From Gammaproteobacteria bacterium (GTDB lineage Bacteria; Pseudomonadota; Gammaproteobacteria; Steroidobacterales; Steroidobacteraceae), in contig PKRE01000004.1 in assembly GCA_017577615.1 (NCBI GenBank), positions 1-64,000 of the forward strand: a stretch of 64,000 nt of DNA. Direction: 5' to 3'. Below the pieces are notes generated by a model. The model saw nothing but the letters and a program-made list of their open reading frames with translations, ran no database searches and was not told the origin of the DNA. A program made the translations under genes and the position numbers. This document shows positions 8,821 through 16,908 of this stretch, piece by piece. Within the stretch, counting starts at the first letter, position 1. Each line of letters opens with the position of its first letter.

Positions 8821-8890
8821 GTGACTCGCGGGTCGCGAGTCGGAAGAGGAGCTTTTTCGTACGAGTCACTAATCACGAATCACGAGTCAC
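8821..8890. repeat. Inverted repeat in the rplF-rplR spacer (GTGACTCG type)
   Basis: The left arm GTGACTCGCGGGTCGCGAGTC (8821-8841) pairs with the right arm GAGTCACTAATCACGAATCACGAGTCAC (8863-8890) with bulges. It occupies nearly the whole 79-bp spacer. Within the arms GTGACTCG-like words are repeated, a second recurrent type of these spacer elements, seen again between rpsM and rpsK. Confidence 0.7.
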
Positions 8891-8896
8891 TAGCTT

Positions 8897-9247
8897 ATGA
8901 ACAAGAACGCCCAACGGTTGAGACGTGCTGCGCGCACCCGCGCGAAGATCCGGGAGCTGAAGGCGTTGCGCCTCTCGGTCCATCGTACGCCGCGGCACAT
9001 CTATGCGCAGATTCTCGACCCGAGCTCGAGAGTGCTGGCTGCGGCTTCGACGCTGCAAAAGGACATTCGTGCCGGCTTGAAGAGCACGGGCAACATCGAG
9101 GCTGCGGCGGCGGTCGGCAAAGCCATCGCCGAGAAGGCGAAGGCCGCAGGCATCACGCGCGTTGCGTTCGACCGCTCCGGGTTCAAGTACCATGGGCGGA
9201 TCAAGGCGCTTGCCGACGCGGCGCGCGAGCATGGACTAGAGTTCTAG
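8897..9247 (+). CDS. rplR: 50S ribosomal protein L18
   Basis: The 116-residue product matches L18: [33 protein letters not shown] and the C-terminal [26 protein letters not shown]18 binds 5S rRNA with L5. The length equals E. coli L18 (117). The ribosome binding site is weak and the inverted repeat ends only 6 bp before the ATG. Confidence 0.98.
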   Translation: MNKNAQRLRRAARTRAKIRELKALRLSVHRTPRHIYAQILDPSSRVLAAASTLQKDIRAGLKSTGNIEAAAAVGKAIAEKAKAAGITRVAFDRSGFKYHGRIKALADAAREHGLEF

Positions 9248-9352
9248 CAGAGCGGGTTCGGGCCCGACGAGTTGACAGAGCGACTGGATTGATCGGGTCT
9301 TGGCCCGGTCCAAGCGTCGGAACAAGTTCCGACCTACAACGGGAAACAGGCA

Positions 9353-9877
9353 ATGGCCAGAGTTGAGAAAACGGCAGCGGCTGACGAGTTCATTGAAAAG
9401 CTCGTAGCGGTCAATCGCGTGGCGAAGGTCGTCAAGGGTGGCCGGCAATTCGGTTTCACCGCGCTGACGGTCGTCGGTGACGGCCGCGGCAGGGTCGGCT
9501 TTGGGTACGGCAAGGCACGCGAGGTGCCGATCGCGATCCAAAAGGCGATGCAAGCTGCACGTAAGAACCTGACGACGATCCCGCTCAACAACGATACGTT
9601 GTATTACGCCGTGCATGGCCGTCATGGGGCGACCCGCGTCTACATGCAGCCCGCTGCCGATGGTACCGGCCTGATCGCCGGCGGCAGCATGCGTGCGGTG
9701 CTGGAGTGTGCCGGCGTGCGCAACGTGCTGGCGAAGAGCCACGGCTCGCGCAACCCGATCAATGTCGTTCGCGCGACGATGAAGGCGCTCATGAGCATCC
9801 AGTCGCCCGAGGAGATCGCGGCCAAGCGTGGCAAGCGCGTCGAAGATATTCTGCCCAAGGCCGCGACGGGTTCGTGA
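9353..9877 (+). CDS. rpsE: 30S ribosomal protein S5
   Basis: The 174-residue product has the S5 signature [40 protein letters not shown] and the C-terminal motif with [17 protein letters not shown]5 contributes to decoding accuracy and the mRNA entry site. A 105-bp spacer containing paired GGAAC/GTTCC-like words precedes it. Its stop TGA is 11 bp before rpmD. Confidence 0.98.
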   Translation: MARVEKTAAADEFIEKLVAVNRVAKVVKGGRQFGFTALTVVGDGRGRVGFGYGKAREVPIAIQKAMQAARKNLTTIPLNNDTLYYAVHGRHGATRVYMQPAADGTGLIAGGSMRAVLECAGVRNVLAKSHGSRNPINVVRATMKALMSIQSPEEIAAKRGKRVEDILPKAATGS

Positions 9878-9888
9878 GGACGACCGAG

Positions 9889-10080
9889 ATGACCAAAGAA
9901 AAGACGATCAAGGTCACGCTGGTGAAGAGCGTGAACGGCCAGATCGCGAAGCACCGCGCAACGGTGCGTGGCCTTGGGCTGCGTCGCATTCGCGACACCG
10001 TGGTGTTGCGCGATACGCCGGAGATTCGCGGCATGATCCGCTCCTCCAGGCACTTGTTGAAGGTGGAAGAACAGGGTTGA
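9889..10080 (+). CDS. rpmD: 50S ribosomal protein L30
   Basis: The 63-residue product reads [30 protein letters not shown] with [20 protein letters not shown], a normal bacterial L30. The ATG at 9889 has GAGGA about 7 bp upstream. An in-frame GTG five codons earlier, overlapping the rpsE stop, is a less likely start. The ORF frame is open much further upstream inside rpsE, but that part is not coding. Confidence 0.96.
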   Translation: MTKEKTIKVTLVKSVNGQIAKHRATVRGLGLRRIRDTVVLRDTPEIRGMIRSSRHLLKVEEQG

Positions 10081-10081
10081 C

Positions 10082-10154
10082 GGTCGTCAGTTGGCGGTTG
10101 GCAGCTGGATGACTCCCGCTCTTACCGTCGGCAGTTAACCGTCAACAGTCGACC
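10082..10154. repeat. Inverted repeat in the rpmD-rplO spacer (GTCAGTTG type)
   Basis: The left arm GGTCGTCAGTTGGCGGTTGG plus CAGCTGG (10082-10108) pairs with the right arm ACCGTCGGCAGTTAACCGTC and AACAGTCGACC (10124-10154), giving nearly continuous pairing with a few mismatches. The words are the same as in the tuf-rpsJ element. It fills the 88-bp spacer and lacks a T-tract. Confidence 0.7.
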
Positions 10155-10168
10155 AAGAGACTGTCGCT

Positions 10169-10606
10169 ATGAGGCTCAACACAATTTCTCCTGCACCTGG
10201 CAGCAAGAAGCCCCGCCGCCGCGTAGGCCGCGGGTTGTCGGCGGGTCAAGGCAAGACGTGCGGCCGGGGCATGAAAGGGCAGCACTCGCGTAAGGGCGGT
10301 TATCACAAGGTCGGCTTCGAAGGCGGCCAGATGCCCTTGCAGCGGCGCCTGCCGAAGAGGGGGTTTCGCTCGCCTGTTGCGCCGACCGTGGCGGAAGTGC
10401 GTTTGTCCGAGCTCGCCAAAGTGCAGGGTGACACGATTGACTTGGCTTCCTTGAAGGCGGCCAATCTGGTCCCACTTCAAGCAGCACGGGCGCGCATCGT
10501 GGCTTCGGGTGAGGTCACGAGGGCCGTGACGGTGAAGGGAGTGCACGTGACGAAGGGTGCGCGTGCCGCGATCGAAGCGGCAGGCGGCACGGTGGAAAGC
10601 GCCTGA
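10169..10606 (+). CDS. rplO: 50S ribosomal protein L15
   Basis: The 145-residue product starts [22 protein letters not shown] and has the Gly-rich L15 N-terminal arm ([34 protein letters not shown]) followed by the globular domain. L15 threads into 23S rRNA during assembly. The length matches E. coli L15 (144). secY begins 27 bp later. Confidence 0.98.
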   Translation: MRLNTISPAPGSKKPRRRVGRGLSAGQGKTCGRGMKGQHSRKGGYHKVGFEGGQMPLQRRLPKRGFRSPVAPTVAEVRLSELAKVQGDTIDLASLKAANLVPLQAARARIVASGEVTRAVTVKGVHVTKGARAAIEAAGGTVESA

Positions 10607-10633
10607 TTGCCCTGACAGAGACATCGGGATCCC

Positions 10634-11977
10634 GTGGCCACGAAATCTGCCACTGCAGCACCGCTCGCCGCCTTCGGCGAGATGACCCGCTTCGCGGAGT
10701 TGCGACAGCGATTGTTCTTCTTGATCGGGGCGCTGATTGTCTATCGCATCGGCACGTTCATTCCCGTGCCGGGCATCGACCCAGTTGCCCTTGCGCAGTT
10801 CTTCCAGGAACAGCAAGGCACGATCCTGAACATGTTCAACATGTTCTCGGGCGGTGCGCTCGAGCGCTTGTCGATTTTCGCGCTCGGGGTCATGCCTTAC
10901 ATCTCGGCGTCGATCATCATCCAGATGATGGCCGTGGTGGTGCCGCAGCTCGCGGCGATCAAGAAGGAGGGCGAGTCGGGACGGCGCAAGCTGACGCAGT
11001 ACACCCGCTACAGCACGGTGCTGTTGGCGCTCATCCAGGGAGCCTCTGCGGCGATTGCGTTTCAGAACCAGGGTGTGGTCATCAATCCGGGGCCGCGATT
11101 CGTGTTCGTGGCGACCACGACGCTCATCGCCGGAACGATGTTCTTGATGTGGCTCGGCGAGCAGATCACCGAGCGTGGACTCGGCAACGGCATTTCGATG
11201 ATCATCCTTGCAGGTATTGTGGCGGGCCTGCCCTCGGCAATCGGCGGCACGCTCGAGCTGGTGCGGACCGGCCAGATCCACGTGGCGTTTGCGCTGTTCC
11301 TGTTTGCGATGGTGATCGTGGTGACCGCGTTCGTGGTGTTCGTTGAACGAGCCCAGCGGCGCATCCAGGTCAACTACGCGAAGCGGCAGCAGGGCCGGAG
11401 GCTGTTCGCAGGACAGAGCACCCACCTGCCGTTCAAGCTGAACATGTCAGGCGTTATTCCTCCGATCTTCGCGTCGAGCTTGTTGCTCTTTCCGGCGACG
11501 ATCGCAAGCTGGTCCGGTCAAGCAGGTGGGGGAAGCTGGCTGCAGAGCCTTTCCGCCTCACTGGCCCCGGGTCAGCCGGTGCACATGGTGCTGTATGGCG
11601 GCTTGATCATCTTCTTCTGCTTCTTCTACACGGCGCTAGTCTTCAACTCGCGCGAGACGGCCGAGAACTTGAAGAAGTCGGGGGCTTTCATCCCGGGCAT
11701 ACGCCCAGGGCAGCAGACGGGAGAGTACATCGACCGCGTGCTCACGCGCCTGACCGTGTGGGGTTCCCTTTATGTGACCCTGGTCTGCTTGCTGCCCGAG
11801 ATTTTGATTTCCAGGTTCAATGTTCCGTTTTATTTTGGCGGGACATCCCTGCTGATCATCGTGGTGGTCGTGATGGACTTCCAGGCGCAGGTGGCGGCAC
11901 ACCTGATGTCCCATCAATACGAAGGTTTGATGAAGAAGGCGAACCTGCGCGGCTACAGCCGCCCAGGGCGGAATTAG
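10634..11977 (+). CDS. secY: Preprotein translocase subunit SecY
   Basis: The 447-residue membrane protein has ten predicted helices, beginning with the [11 protein letters not shown] periplasmic segment and the plug region [20 protein letters not shown], and ending with the conserved loop PGIRPGQQT. SecY forms the inner-membrane channel with SecE and SecG. The start is GTG at 10634 after GGGA; the length agrees with E. coli SecY (443). It lies at its normal place after rplO. Confidence 0.98.
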   Translation: MATKSATAAPLAAFGEMTRFAELRQRLFFLIGALIVYRIGTFIPVPGIDPVALAQFFQEQQGTILNMFNMFSGGALERLSIFALGVMPYISASIIIQMMAVVVPQLAAIKKEGESGRRKLTQYTRYSTVLLALIQGASAAIAFQNQGVVINPGPRFVFVATTTLIAGTMFLMWLGEQITERGLGNGISMIILAGIVAGLPSAIGGTLELVRTGQIHVAFALFLFAMVIVVTAFVVFVERAQRRIQVNYAKRQQGRRLFAGQSTHLPFKLNMSGVIPPIFASSLLLFPATIASWSGQAGGGSWLQSLSASLAPGQPVHMVLYGGLIIFFCFFYTALVFNSRETAENLKKSGAFIPGIRPGQQTGEYIDRVLTRLTVWGSLYVTLVCLLPEILISRFNVPFYFGGTSLLIIVVVVMDFQAQVAAHLMSHQYEGLMKKANLRGYSRPGRN

Positions 11978-11981
11978 GAAT

Positions 11982-12068
11982 GAGGCTGTCGGCCGTAGCC
12001 TGTAGCTAGAGCGGGCCCGGGTGCGCTTGATTTCTCGCTACAGTCCAGGGCCTACGGCCTGCAGCCTC
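11982..12068. repeat. Inverted repeat in the secY-rpmJ spacer (GGCTGTAGGC type)
   Basis: The left arm GAGGCTGTCGGCCGTAGCC plus TGTAGC (11982-12006) pairs with the right arm GCTACAG, then GGGCCTACGGCCTGCAGCCTC (12037-12068). Outer and inner blocks pair almost perfectly. This CTGTAGGC sequence type also occurs before mscL and before the flippase gene at 41512. Confidence 0.75.
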
Positions 12069-12101
12069 GGTTGAGCGGCGCCATGCGCCGCGGAGAGAGC
12101 T

Positions 12102-12215
12102 ATGAAGGTCCGTGCTTCTGTTAGAAAAATCTGCAAGAACTGCAAGGTCGTGCGCCGTCGAGGGGTCGTGTATGTGATCTGCAGCGACGCGCGACACAAG
12201 CAGAGGCAAGGCTGA
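12102..12215 (+). CDS. rpmJ: 50S ribosomal protein L36
   Basis: The 37-residue product reads [20 protein letters not shown] and then [16 protein letters not shown]. It is the zinc-binding form, with Cys11, Cys14, Cys27 and His32 as ligands. L36 is the smallest 50S protein and lies near the factor-binding region. A good GGAGAGA precedes the ATG. It sits between secY and rpsM as in E. coli. Confidence 0.97.
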   Translation: MKVRASVRKICKNCKVVRRRGVVYVICSDARHKQRQG

Positions 12216-12219
12216 TTGT

Positions 12220-12270
12220 GGGCCCTGGGCTCTGGGCTGGGCCGCAGTATCTGGCCAGCGCCCAGTGCCC
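12220..12270. repeat. Inverted repeat in the rpmJ-rpsM spacer (CCCAGTGCCC type)
   Basis: GGGCCCTGGGCTCTGGGCTGG (12220-12240, ending at 12240) faces CCAGCGCCCAGTGCCC (12255-12270), which is complementary over 14 of 16 bases. It lies just after rpmJ and upstream of the possible rpsM promoter. Confidence 0.65.
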
Positions 12271-12286
12271 GATACCCCATAAGGCA

Positions 12287-12313
12287 TTGAGTCGCTAACG
12301 TTTTTGTTATAGA
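12287..12313 (+). promoter_or_regulatory. Possible weak promoter upstream of rpsM
   Basis: TTGAGT (12287-12292) and TATAGA (12308-12313) are separated by 15 bp, inside an unusually AT-rich patch for this window. In E. coli the alpha operon has its own promoter and S4-binding leader before rpsM, so a promoter here is expected, but the match and spacing are poor. Confidence 0.3.
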
Positions 12314-12346
12314 GTTCCGCGCTTTTCGTCGCGGGGAGTGCTCGCA

Positions 12347-12727
12347 ATGGCCCGTATCGCCGGGATCAACATACCGATGAACAAGCACGTATGGGTGGGA
12401 CTCACCCATATCTATGGCGTCGGTAGAACTCAAGCATTGAAGGCGTGTGTAGCGGCAGGCGTCAAGCCGGACACGGTCGTCAAGGATCTCACTGAGGCTG
12501 AGGTCGCAGCGCTGCGCGCCCAGATCGCCAAGCTGACCGTCGAGGGCGATCTGCGCCGCGAGGTTTCGATGAACATCAAGCGGCTGATGGATCTTGGCTG
12601 CTACCGCGGCATCCGTCATCGCCGCGGCCTGCCCGTCCGTGGCCAGCGCACGCGCACCAATGCGCGCACACGCAAGGGACCGCGTAGGGCGGCTGTCAAG
12701 ATGAACGCACCGCCGGGCAAAGGCTAA
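12347..12727 (+). CDS. rpsM: 30S ribosomal protein S13
   Basis: The 126-residue product starts [26 protein letters not shown] and contains the S13 signature [34 protein letters not shown]13 forms intersubunit bridges in the 30S head. ATG 12347 is preferred; a GTG three codons earlier is in frame but lies against the GGGGAG Shine-Dalgarno. It is a few residues longer than E. coli S13 (118). Confidence 0.97.
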   Translation: MARIAGINIPMNKHVWVGLTHIYGVGRTQALKACVAAGVKPDTVVKDLTEAEVAALRAQIAKLTVEGDLRREVSMNIKRLMDLGCYRGIRHRRGLPVRGQRTRTNARTRKGPRRAAVKMNAPPGKG

Positions 12728-12730
12728 CAG

Positions 12731-12828
12731 GAAGTGACTAGTAGTTCGCGGTTGGTGGCTAGTCAGTAAGGTTGCCAAGTCGTCGGAAACGCTCTTGCTA
12801 GTCACGAACACTAGTCACGGGTCACTTC
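12731..12828. repeat. Inverted repeat in the rpsM-rpsK spacer (GTGACTAG type)
   Basis: The left arm begins GAAGTGACTAGTAGTTCG and continues to GGCTAGTC (12731-12764); the right arm GCTAGTCACGAACACTAGTC plus ACGGGTCACTTC (12797-12828) is its reverse complement with a few mismatches. The loop is 32 bp. This is one of the clearest elements and takes up most of the 114-bp spacer. Confidence 0.75.
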
Positions 12829-12841
12829 ACAAGAGACACAC

Positions 12842-13243
12842 ATGGCTGAGCAGAAAGGGCAAGCGGCCGGCAAGGGTCGCAAGAAGGTCAAGAAGCATGT
12901 GACCGATGCGATCGCGCACGTGCACGCCTCATTCAACAACACGATCGTGACGATCACCGATCGTCAAGGGAACACGCTGTCGTGGGCGACGGCGGGCGGA
13001 TGCGGTTTCCGCGGCTCACGTAAGAGCACGCCGTTCGCGGCGCAGGTCGCGGCTGAAAGGGCTGCGACGGCGGCCCAGGAGCATGGCGTGAAGGTGGTCG
13101 AGGTGCGAGTCAAGGGACCTGGTCCGGGTCGCGAATCGGCCGTGCGTGCGCTCAACGCCTGCGGATTGAAGATCACACACATCTCCGATGTGACGCCAAT
13201 CCCGCACAACGGCTGCCGGCCGCCGAAGAAGCGCCGCGTCTAG
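12842..13243 (+). CDS. rpsK: 30S ribosomal protein S11
   Basis: The 133-residue product has the S11 core [38 protein letters not shown] and the C-terminal [19 protein letters not shown]11 lies on the 30S platform next to the mRNA exit. The Lys/Gly-rich N-terminus is normal for the family. rpsD follows after 16 bp. Confidence 0.98.
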   Translation: MAEQKGQAAGKGRKKVKKHVTDAIAHVHASFNNTIVTITDRQGNTLSWATAGGCGFRGSRKSTPFAAQVAAERAATAAQEHGVKVVEVRVKGPGPGRESAVRALNACGLKITHISDVTPIPHNGCRPPKKRRV

Positions 13244-13259
13244 TTCTCGAGGAAGTTTC

Positions 13260-13883
13260 ATGGCCCGCTATCTAGGTCCAAAGTGCAAGCTGTCACGCCG
13301 GGAAGGCACGGACTTGTTCTTGAAGAGCGGTGTCAAGCCGCTCGATGCGAAATGCAAGCTCGAGGTCCCGCCGGGAGGCGTCAAAGGCGAACGGCGCAGC
13401 CGGCTGTCCGACTATGGTCTGCAGTTGCGCGAGAAGCAGAAACTGCGTCGCATGTATGGTGTGCTCGAGCGCCAGTTCCGCAATTACTACACCAAAGCGG
13501 CTTCACGACCGGGATCCACCGGTGTGAACCTGCTGCAAATGCTGGAAGCGCGTTTGGATAACGTCGTGTATCGGATGGGGTTCGCAGCGACGCGCAACGA
13601 GGCGCGGCAGCTGGTGAGCCACAAGGCGATCACGGTGAACGGTCAGACGGTGAACATCCCCTCGTTCCAGTGCAAGCCGGGTGATGTCATCGCCGTGCGT
13701 GAGAAGGCGCAGAAGCAGCTGCGCATCCAGGCTGCGCTCCAGATCAAGGCGCAAGTCGGATTCCCGAGCTGGGTGGAAGTCGACGAGAAGAAGTTCTCCG
13801 GCGTGCTCAAGCAGCTTCCGGACCGAGACGAGATTCTTCCGGACATCAACGAGAACCTCGTCGTGGAGCTGTACTCGAAGTAA
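13260..13883 (+). CDS. rpsD: 30S ribosomal protein S4
   Basis: The 207-residue product starts [24 protein letters not shown] and has the S4 domain ([31 protein letters not shown]). S4 starts 30S assembly and in E. coli represses the alpha operon. Cys9 and Cys32 are present but not a full zinc site. GAGGAAG precedes the ATG. Length agrees with E. coli S4 (206). Confidence 0.98.
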   Translation: MARYLGPKCKLSRREGTDLFLKSGVKPLDAKCKLEVPPGGVKGERRSRLSDYGLQLREKQKLRRMYGVLERQFRNYYTKAASRPGSTGVNLLQMLEARLDNVVYRMGFAATRNEARQLVSHKAITVNGQTVNIPSFQCKPGDVIAVREKAQKQLRIQAALQIKAQVGFPSWVEVDEKKFSGVLKQLPDRDEILPDINENLVVELYSK

Positions 13884-14000
13884 TGCTCGTAGAGCGCTCA
13901 GTTCGAGTTGTTGGGTCCTGGTTCGCGTTGGGGTTGAAGAGGTCGCACTCGTCGCGTCGAGTGCGTCAGCCGTTACGGCACACAAGCAGGTGAATGGTCC

Positions 14001-15005
14001 ATGCAGGCATCCGTTGGCGAATTCCTGAAGCCGCGCGTCGTCAAAGTCACGCCGACCAGCCCGCGTCAGGCAAAGGTCGTGATCGAGCCGTTCGAGCGGG
14101 GGTTCGGTCACACGCTGGGTAACGCTCTGCGGCGCGTGTTGCTGTCGTCGATGCCCGGCTGCGCGATCACCGAGGTGGAGATCGAGGGAGTTCTGCACGA
14201 GTACACGAGCATCGAGGGTGTGCAGGAAGACGTCGTCGACATCCTGCTGAACCTCAAGCAGGTTGCGATCCGCCTCAACGCACGGGACGAGGCTGAGCTG
14301 CGCCTGCACAAGAAGGGCCCAGGCCCCGTGACCGCCGGCGACATCCAGGTCGATCACGACGTGGAAGTGATCAACAGCGATCTCGTCATCGCGAATCTCA
14401 CGAAAGCCGGCGAGCTGAACATGCTGCTCAAGGTCGAGCGTGGTCGCGGCTATCGTCCGGCGGCTCAACGCGCGAGCTTCGACGAGCCGAGCCGACCAAT
14501 CGGCCGCCTGCTGCTGGACGCCTCCTTCAGCCCGATCCGCCGTGTGACGTACACGGTGGAGAGCGCACGTGTGGAGCAGCGCACGGACCTCGACAAGCTC
14601 ATCATTGAGATCGAGACGAATGGCACGATCGACGCCGAGGAGGCCATTCGCCGTGCGGGTGCCATCCTGAAGGATCAGCTCTCCGTGTTCGTGGACCTTC
14701 AGGGCCAGGACGAGAGCGCCACCAAGGCGGCCGAGCAGCAGTTCGATCCGATCTTGTTGCGTCCGGTCGACGAGCTCGAGCTCACGGTTCGCAGCGCCAA
14801 TTGCCTCAAAGCGGAGAACATTCACTATATCGGCGACCTCGTGCAACGGACCGAAGTGGAGCTGTTGCGCACTCCGAACTTGGGCAAGAAATCGCTCACG
14901 GAGATCAAGGAAGTGCTCGAGAGCCATGGCCTGACACTGGGCATGCGTCTCGACAACTGGCCGCCGCCGAGCCTCAAGCGCGACGACGATCGGGATTTGA
15001 TCTGA
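14001..15005 (+). CDS. rpoA: RNA polymerase subunit alpha
   Basis: The 334-residue product has the alpha N-terminal dimerisation domain ([30 protein letters not shown], about 1-235) and the C-terminal DNA-binding domain (about 250-325: [40 protein letters not shown]). The alpha CTD binds UP elements and activators. The ATG at 14001 follows CAGGTG. The 117-bp spacer before it holds no recognisable gene; the rpsD-rpoA-rplQ order is standard. Confidence 0.98.
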   Translation: MQASVGEFLKPRVVKVTPTSPRQAKVVIEPFERGFGHTLGNALRRVLLSSMPGCAITEVEIEGVLHEYTSIEGVQEDVVDILLNLKQVAIRLNARDEAELRLHKKGPGPVTAGDIQVDHDVEVINSDLVIANLTKAGELNMLLKVERGRGYRPAAQRASFDEPSRPIGRLLLDASFSPIRRVTYTVESARVEQRTDLDKLIIEIETNGTIDAEEAIRRAGAILKDQLSVFVDLQGQDESATKAAEQQFDPILLRPVDELELTVRSANCLKAENIHYIGDLVQRTEVELLRTPNLGKKSLTEIKEVLESHGLTLGMRLDNWPPPSLKRDDDRDLI

Positions 15006-15102
15006 TGAAGCGGCTGATGGGAGAGAGGTTCGTTGCTGAAGAAGCGGCGTACTCCCCTGGCCCACAGCCGAGAGCCACAGTCACCATTTAGAAGTCGAGA
15101 AA

Positions 15103-15681
15103 ATGCGTCACCGACTCTCCGGGCGGCAGTTGAGCCGCAATGCGCCGCACCGCTGGGCTATGCTCCGCAATATGGCGGCATCGCTGATTCGTCACGAAAC
15201 GATTCGCACGACGCTGCCCAAGGCCAAGGAGCTACGCCGCGTCGTCGAGCCGCTGATCACTCTGGGCAAGAACGACAGCGACGCGAACCGTCGTCGGGCG
15301 TTCGCGCAATTGCGCGACGCCGAGGTGGTAGTGAAGCTGTTCGAGGAGCTGGGGCCGCGCTTCAAGGAGCGCCCAGGTGGGTATACGCGTATCCTGCGCA
15401 TGGACCCGCGTCCTGGCGATGCCGCGCCGATGGCATTGATGCAGCTGCTGGACCAGCCTGAGCAAGCCGAAACGGAGGGCACGGAGCAGGATCGGAAAGC
15501 GGCGAAGAAGAAGACGGCGAAGAAGCGCGTGTCCATCAAGAAGAAGGCTGCGAAGGCGCCGTCGGAAGAGAAGGCGGCCAAGACGGAAGCCAAGGTAGAG
15601 GACAGCGCAGAGCAAGCGGAAGGAAAGGCACCCAAGGCCGCCAAGAAGAAGGCAGCAGCGAAGAAAAAGACATCAACTTAG
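15103..15681 (+). CDS. rplQ: 50S ribosomal protein L17 with long basic tail
   Basis: The first 125 or so residues are L17 ([46 protein letters not shown]). L17 lies near the tunnel exit. The protein is 192 residues, against about 127 in E. coli, because of a tail of roughly 65 residues built from Lys/Ala runs with an acidic Glu-rich middle part. Such low-complexity basic tails are known in some bacterial lineages, but their role is unclear. A strong terminator follows directly. Confidence 0.97.
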   Translation: MRHRLSGRQLSRNAPHRWAMLRNMAASLIRHETIRTTLPKAKELRRVVEPLITLGKNDSDANRRRAFAQLRDAEVVVKLFEELGPRFKERPGGYTRILRMDPRPGDAAPMALMQLLDQPEQAETEGTEQDRKAAKKKTAKKRVSIKKKAAKAPSEEKAAKTEAKVEDSAEQAEGKAPKAAKKKAAAKKKTST

Positions 15682-15693
15682 CGTTCGAGCTCG

Positions 15694-15721
15694 AAAAAAC
15701 CCGGCACCGGCCGGGTTTTTT
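15694..15721 (+). terminator. Rho-independent terminator after rplQ
   Basis: AAAAAACCCGGC (15694-15705) pairs with GCCGGGTTTTTT (15710-15721) around a 4-nt loop. The GC core followed by six T's ends the ribosomal superoperon. The run of A's also makes it a possible reverse-strand terminator for the apbE transcript ending at 15782, so it may act in both directions. Confidence 0.93.
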
Positions 15722-15781
15722 CTTGGCGCCAAGAATTGTGCGACCGTGGAGATGGCGCCGCAATCCGTTCAGCGCCCTTGT

Positions 15782-16756
15782 TTACTCTGTGGGTGCTTCC
15801 AGTCCCTTCGTATAGAGCACCCGTCCGTCTGGAGTGACCAACACTGCATCGACGTCATCGAGGCGGTTGTAGAGCTCGATCGCGCGCTCTGGTCCGAGCA
15901 CGAACGCTGTTTTCGACAGCCCGTCGGTACGCGTGGCCGTCGGACCTATGATGGTGGCGCTACGAACCTTGCTAGCCGAGCGACCCGTCTTGGGGTCGAG
16001 AATGTGGTGGTAGCGCACGCCGTCCTCATCGAAATAGCGCTCATAGTCGCCCGACGTGGAGATGGCCGCATCTTCGAGGGGGATACGGGCGATGACTTCA
16101 TCCTTGCGATCCGGGTGTCGGATTCCCACGACCCAGGGTTTGCCGAAACGATCACCGATGATGCGGCTGTCGCCGCCGGCACTCACCAGAGCACGATGAA
16201 TTCCGTGTGCCTGGAGCACCGCGATGCCTCGGTCAACTGCGTAACCTTTGGCAATGCCACCCAGGTCGATACGCACGCCTTCGCGCGCGAACCTCACGGT
16301 CCGCGCAGCTGTATCGAGCCGCAAGTGACGGTAGTTGACGCCGGGCAGCGCGTGCTCGATGCGTTCGGTATCGGGGCGGATGCGTCGCCGGAAGTCATAC
16401 ATGTGACCGACGCTCGCGTAGGTGATGTCGAATGCGCCATCGGTCAGCCGCGAATATTCGATCGAGGTGGCGAGCAGGTCGAAGAGCTCTTGGGAGATCT
16501 TGACGGGGTGGGACGCTGCTGTGGCGTTGACGCGCGAAATCTCGCTCGTCGGCTTATAGGTGCTCATGGCAGCGTCTATCCGACGCATCTCGGCGAGCAC
16601 CGCTTGTATGGCCTGCTGTCCTTGCTCGCGATCGTCGCTCCAGAGCTCGACGACGATGCGGGTGCCCATAATCCCGTCTTCAACGTGTTCGATCCACTCG
16701 GTGTGCGCGCTCGAGGCAAGCAGAAGAGTGCAGAGGAAAATCTGGAGACGTCTCAT
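15782..16756 (-). CDS. apbE: FAD:protein FMN transferase
   Basis: The product of about 324 residues has an N-terminal export signal (MRRLQIFLCTLLLASSAHTEW) and the ApbE core: IMGTRIVVELW, TDGAFDITYASVGHMYDF, RIDLGGIAKGYAVDRG and HHILDPKTGRSA. ApbE enzymes covalently attach FMN to Thr in periplasmic parts of Nqr, Rnf and related redox complexes. I chose the ATG at 16756 because the signal peptide starts there; a GTG nine codons upstream is in frame. No flavoprotein target is encoded nearby. Confidence 0.92.
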   Translation of the reverse strand: MRRLQIFLCTLLLASSAHTEWIEHVEDGIMGTRIVVELWSDDREQGQQAIQAVLAEMRRIDAAMSTYKPTSEISRVNATAASHPVKISQELFDLLATSIEYSRLTDGAFDITYASVGHMYDFRRRIRPDTERIEHALPGVNYRHLRLDTAARTVRFAREGVRIDLGGIAKGYAVDRGIAVLQAHGIHRALVSAGGDSRIIGDRFGKPWVVGIRHPDRKDEVIARIPLEDAAISTSGDYERYFDEDGVRYHHILDPKTGRSASKVRSATIIGPTATRTDGLSKTAFVLGPERAIELYNRLDDVDAVLVTPDGRVLYTKGLEAPTE

Positions 16757-16790
16757 GGCGATCCACCCACTCGAGGGGTGCACAGGCTAA

Positions 16791-16816
16791 CCGATACGCG
16801 CGACGGAGCGTATCGG
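16791..16816. promoter_or_regulatory. Perfect 9-bp inverted repeat upstream of apbE
   Basis: CCGATACGC (16791-16799) and GCGTATCGG (16808-16816) flank an 8-bp centre. It lies about 35 bp upstream of the apbE start and downstream of the receptor terminator. It could be an operator or a transcript hairpin; nothing in the sequence decides between these. Confidence 0.4.
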
Positions 16817-16864
16817 ACAATGGTGCGCTATGAGGCGTTTGTTGCGCTCTGCGTGAGGCAGCAC

Positions 16865-16896
16865 AAAAAAGCCCTCCTCGGTGACCCGAGGAGGGC
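16865..16896 (-). terminator. Terminator for the TonB-dependent receptor gene
   Basis: On the reverse strand the stem GCCCTCCTCGG/CCGAGGAGGGC (plus-strand 16871-16881 with 16886-16896) has a 4-nt loop and is followed by six T's (16865-16870 on the plus strand). It lies 12 bp past the receptor stop and separates that gene from apbE. Confidence 0.92.
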
Positions 16897-16908
16897 GGTG
16901 GCTGATGG

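Noticed and set aside
10142-11425. 427-codon reverse frame over rplO-secY
   Set aside because: It is a shadow of rplO and secY, with no family resemblance.
13503-15065. 520-codon reverse reading frame over rpsD-rpoA
   Set aside because: It is antisense to two certain genes and shows only composition-driven His/Leu/Arg-rich sequence.
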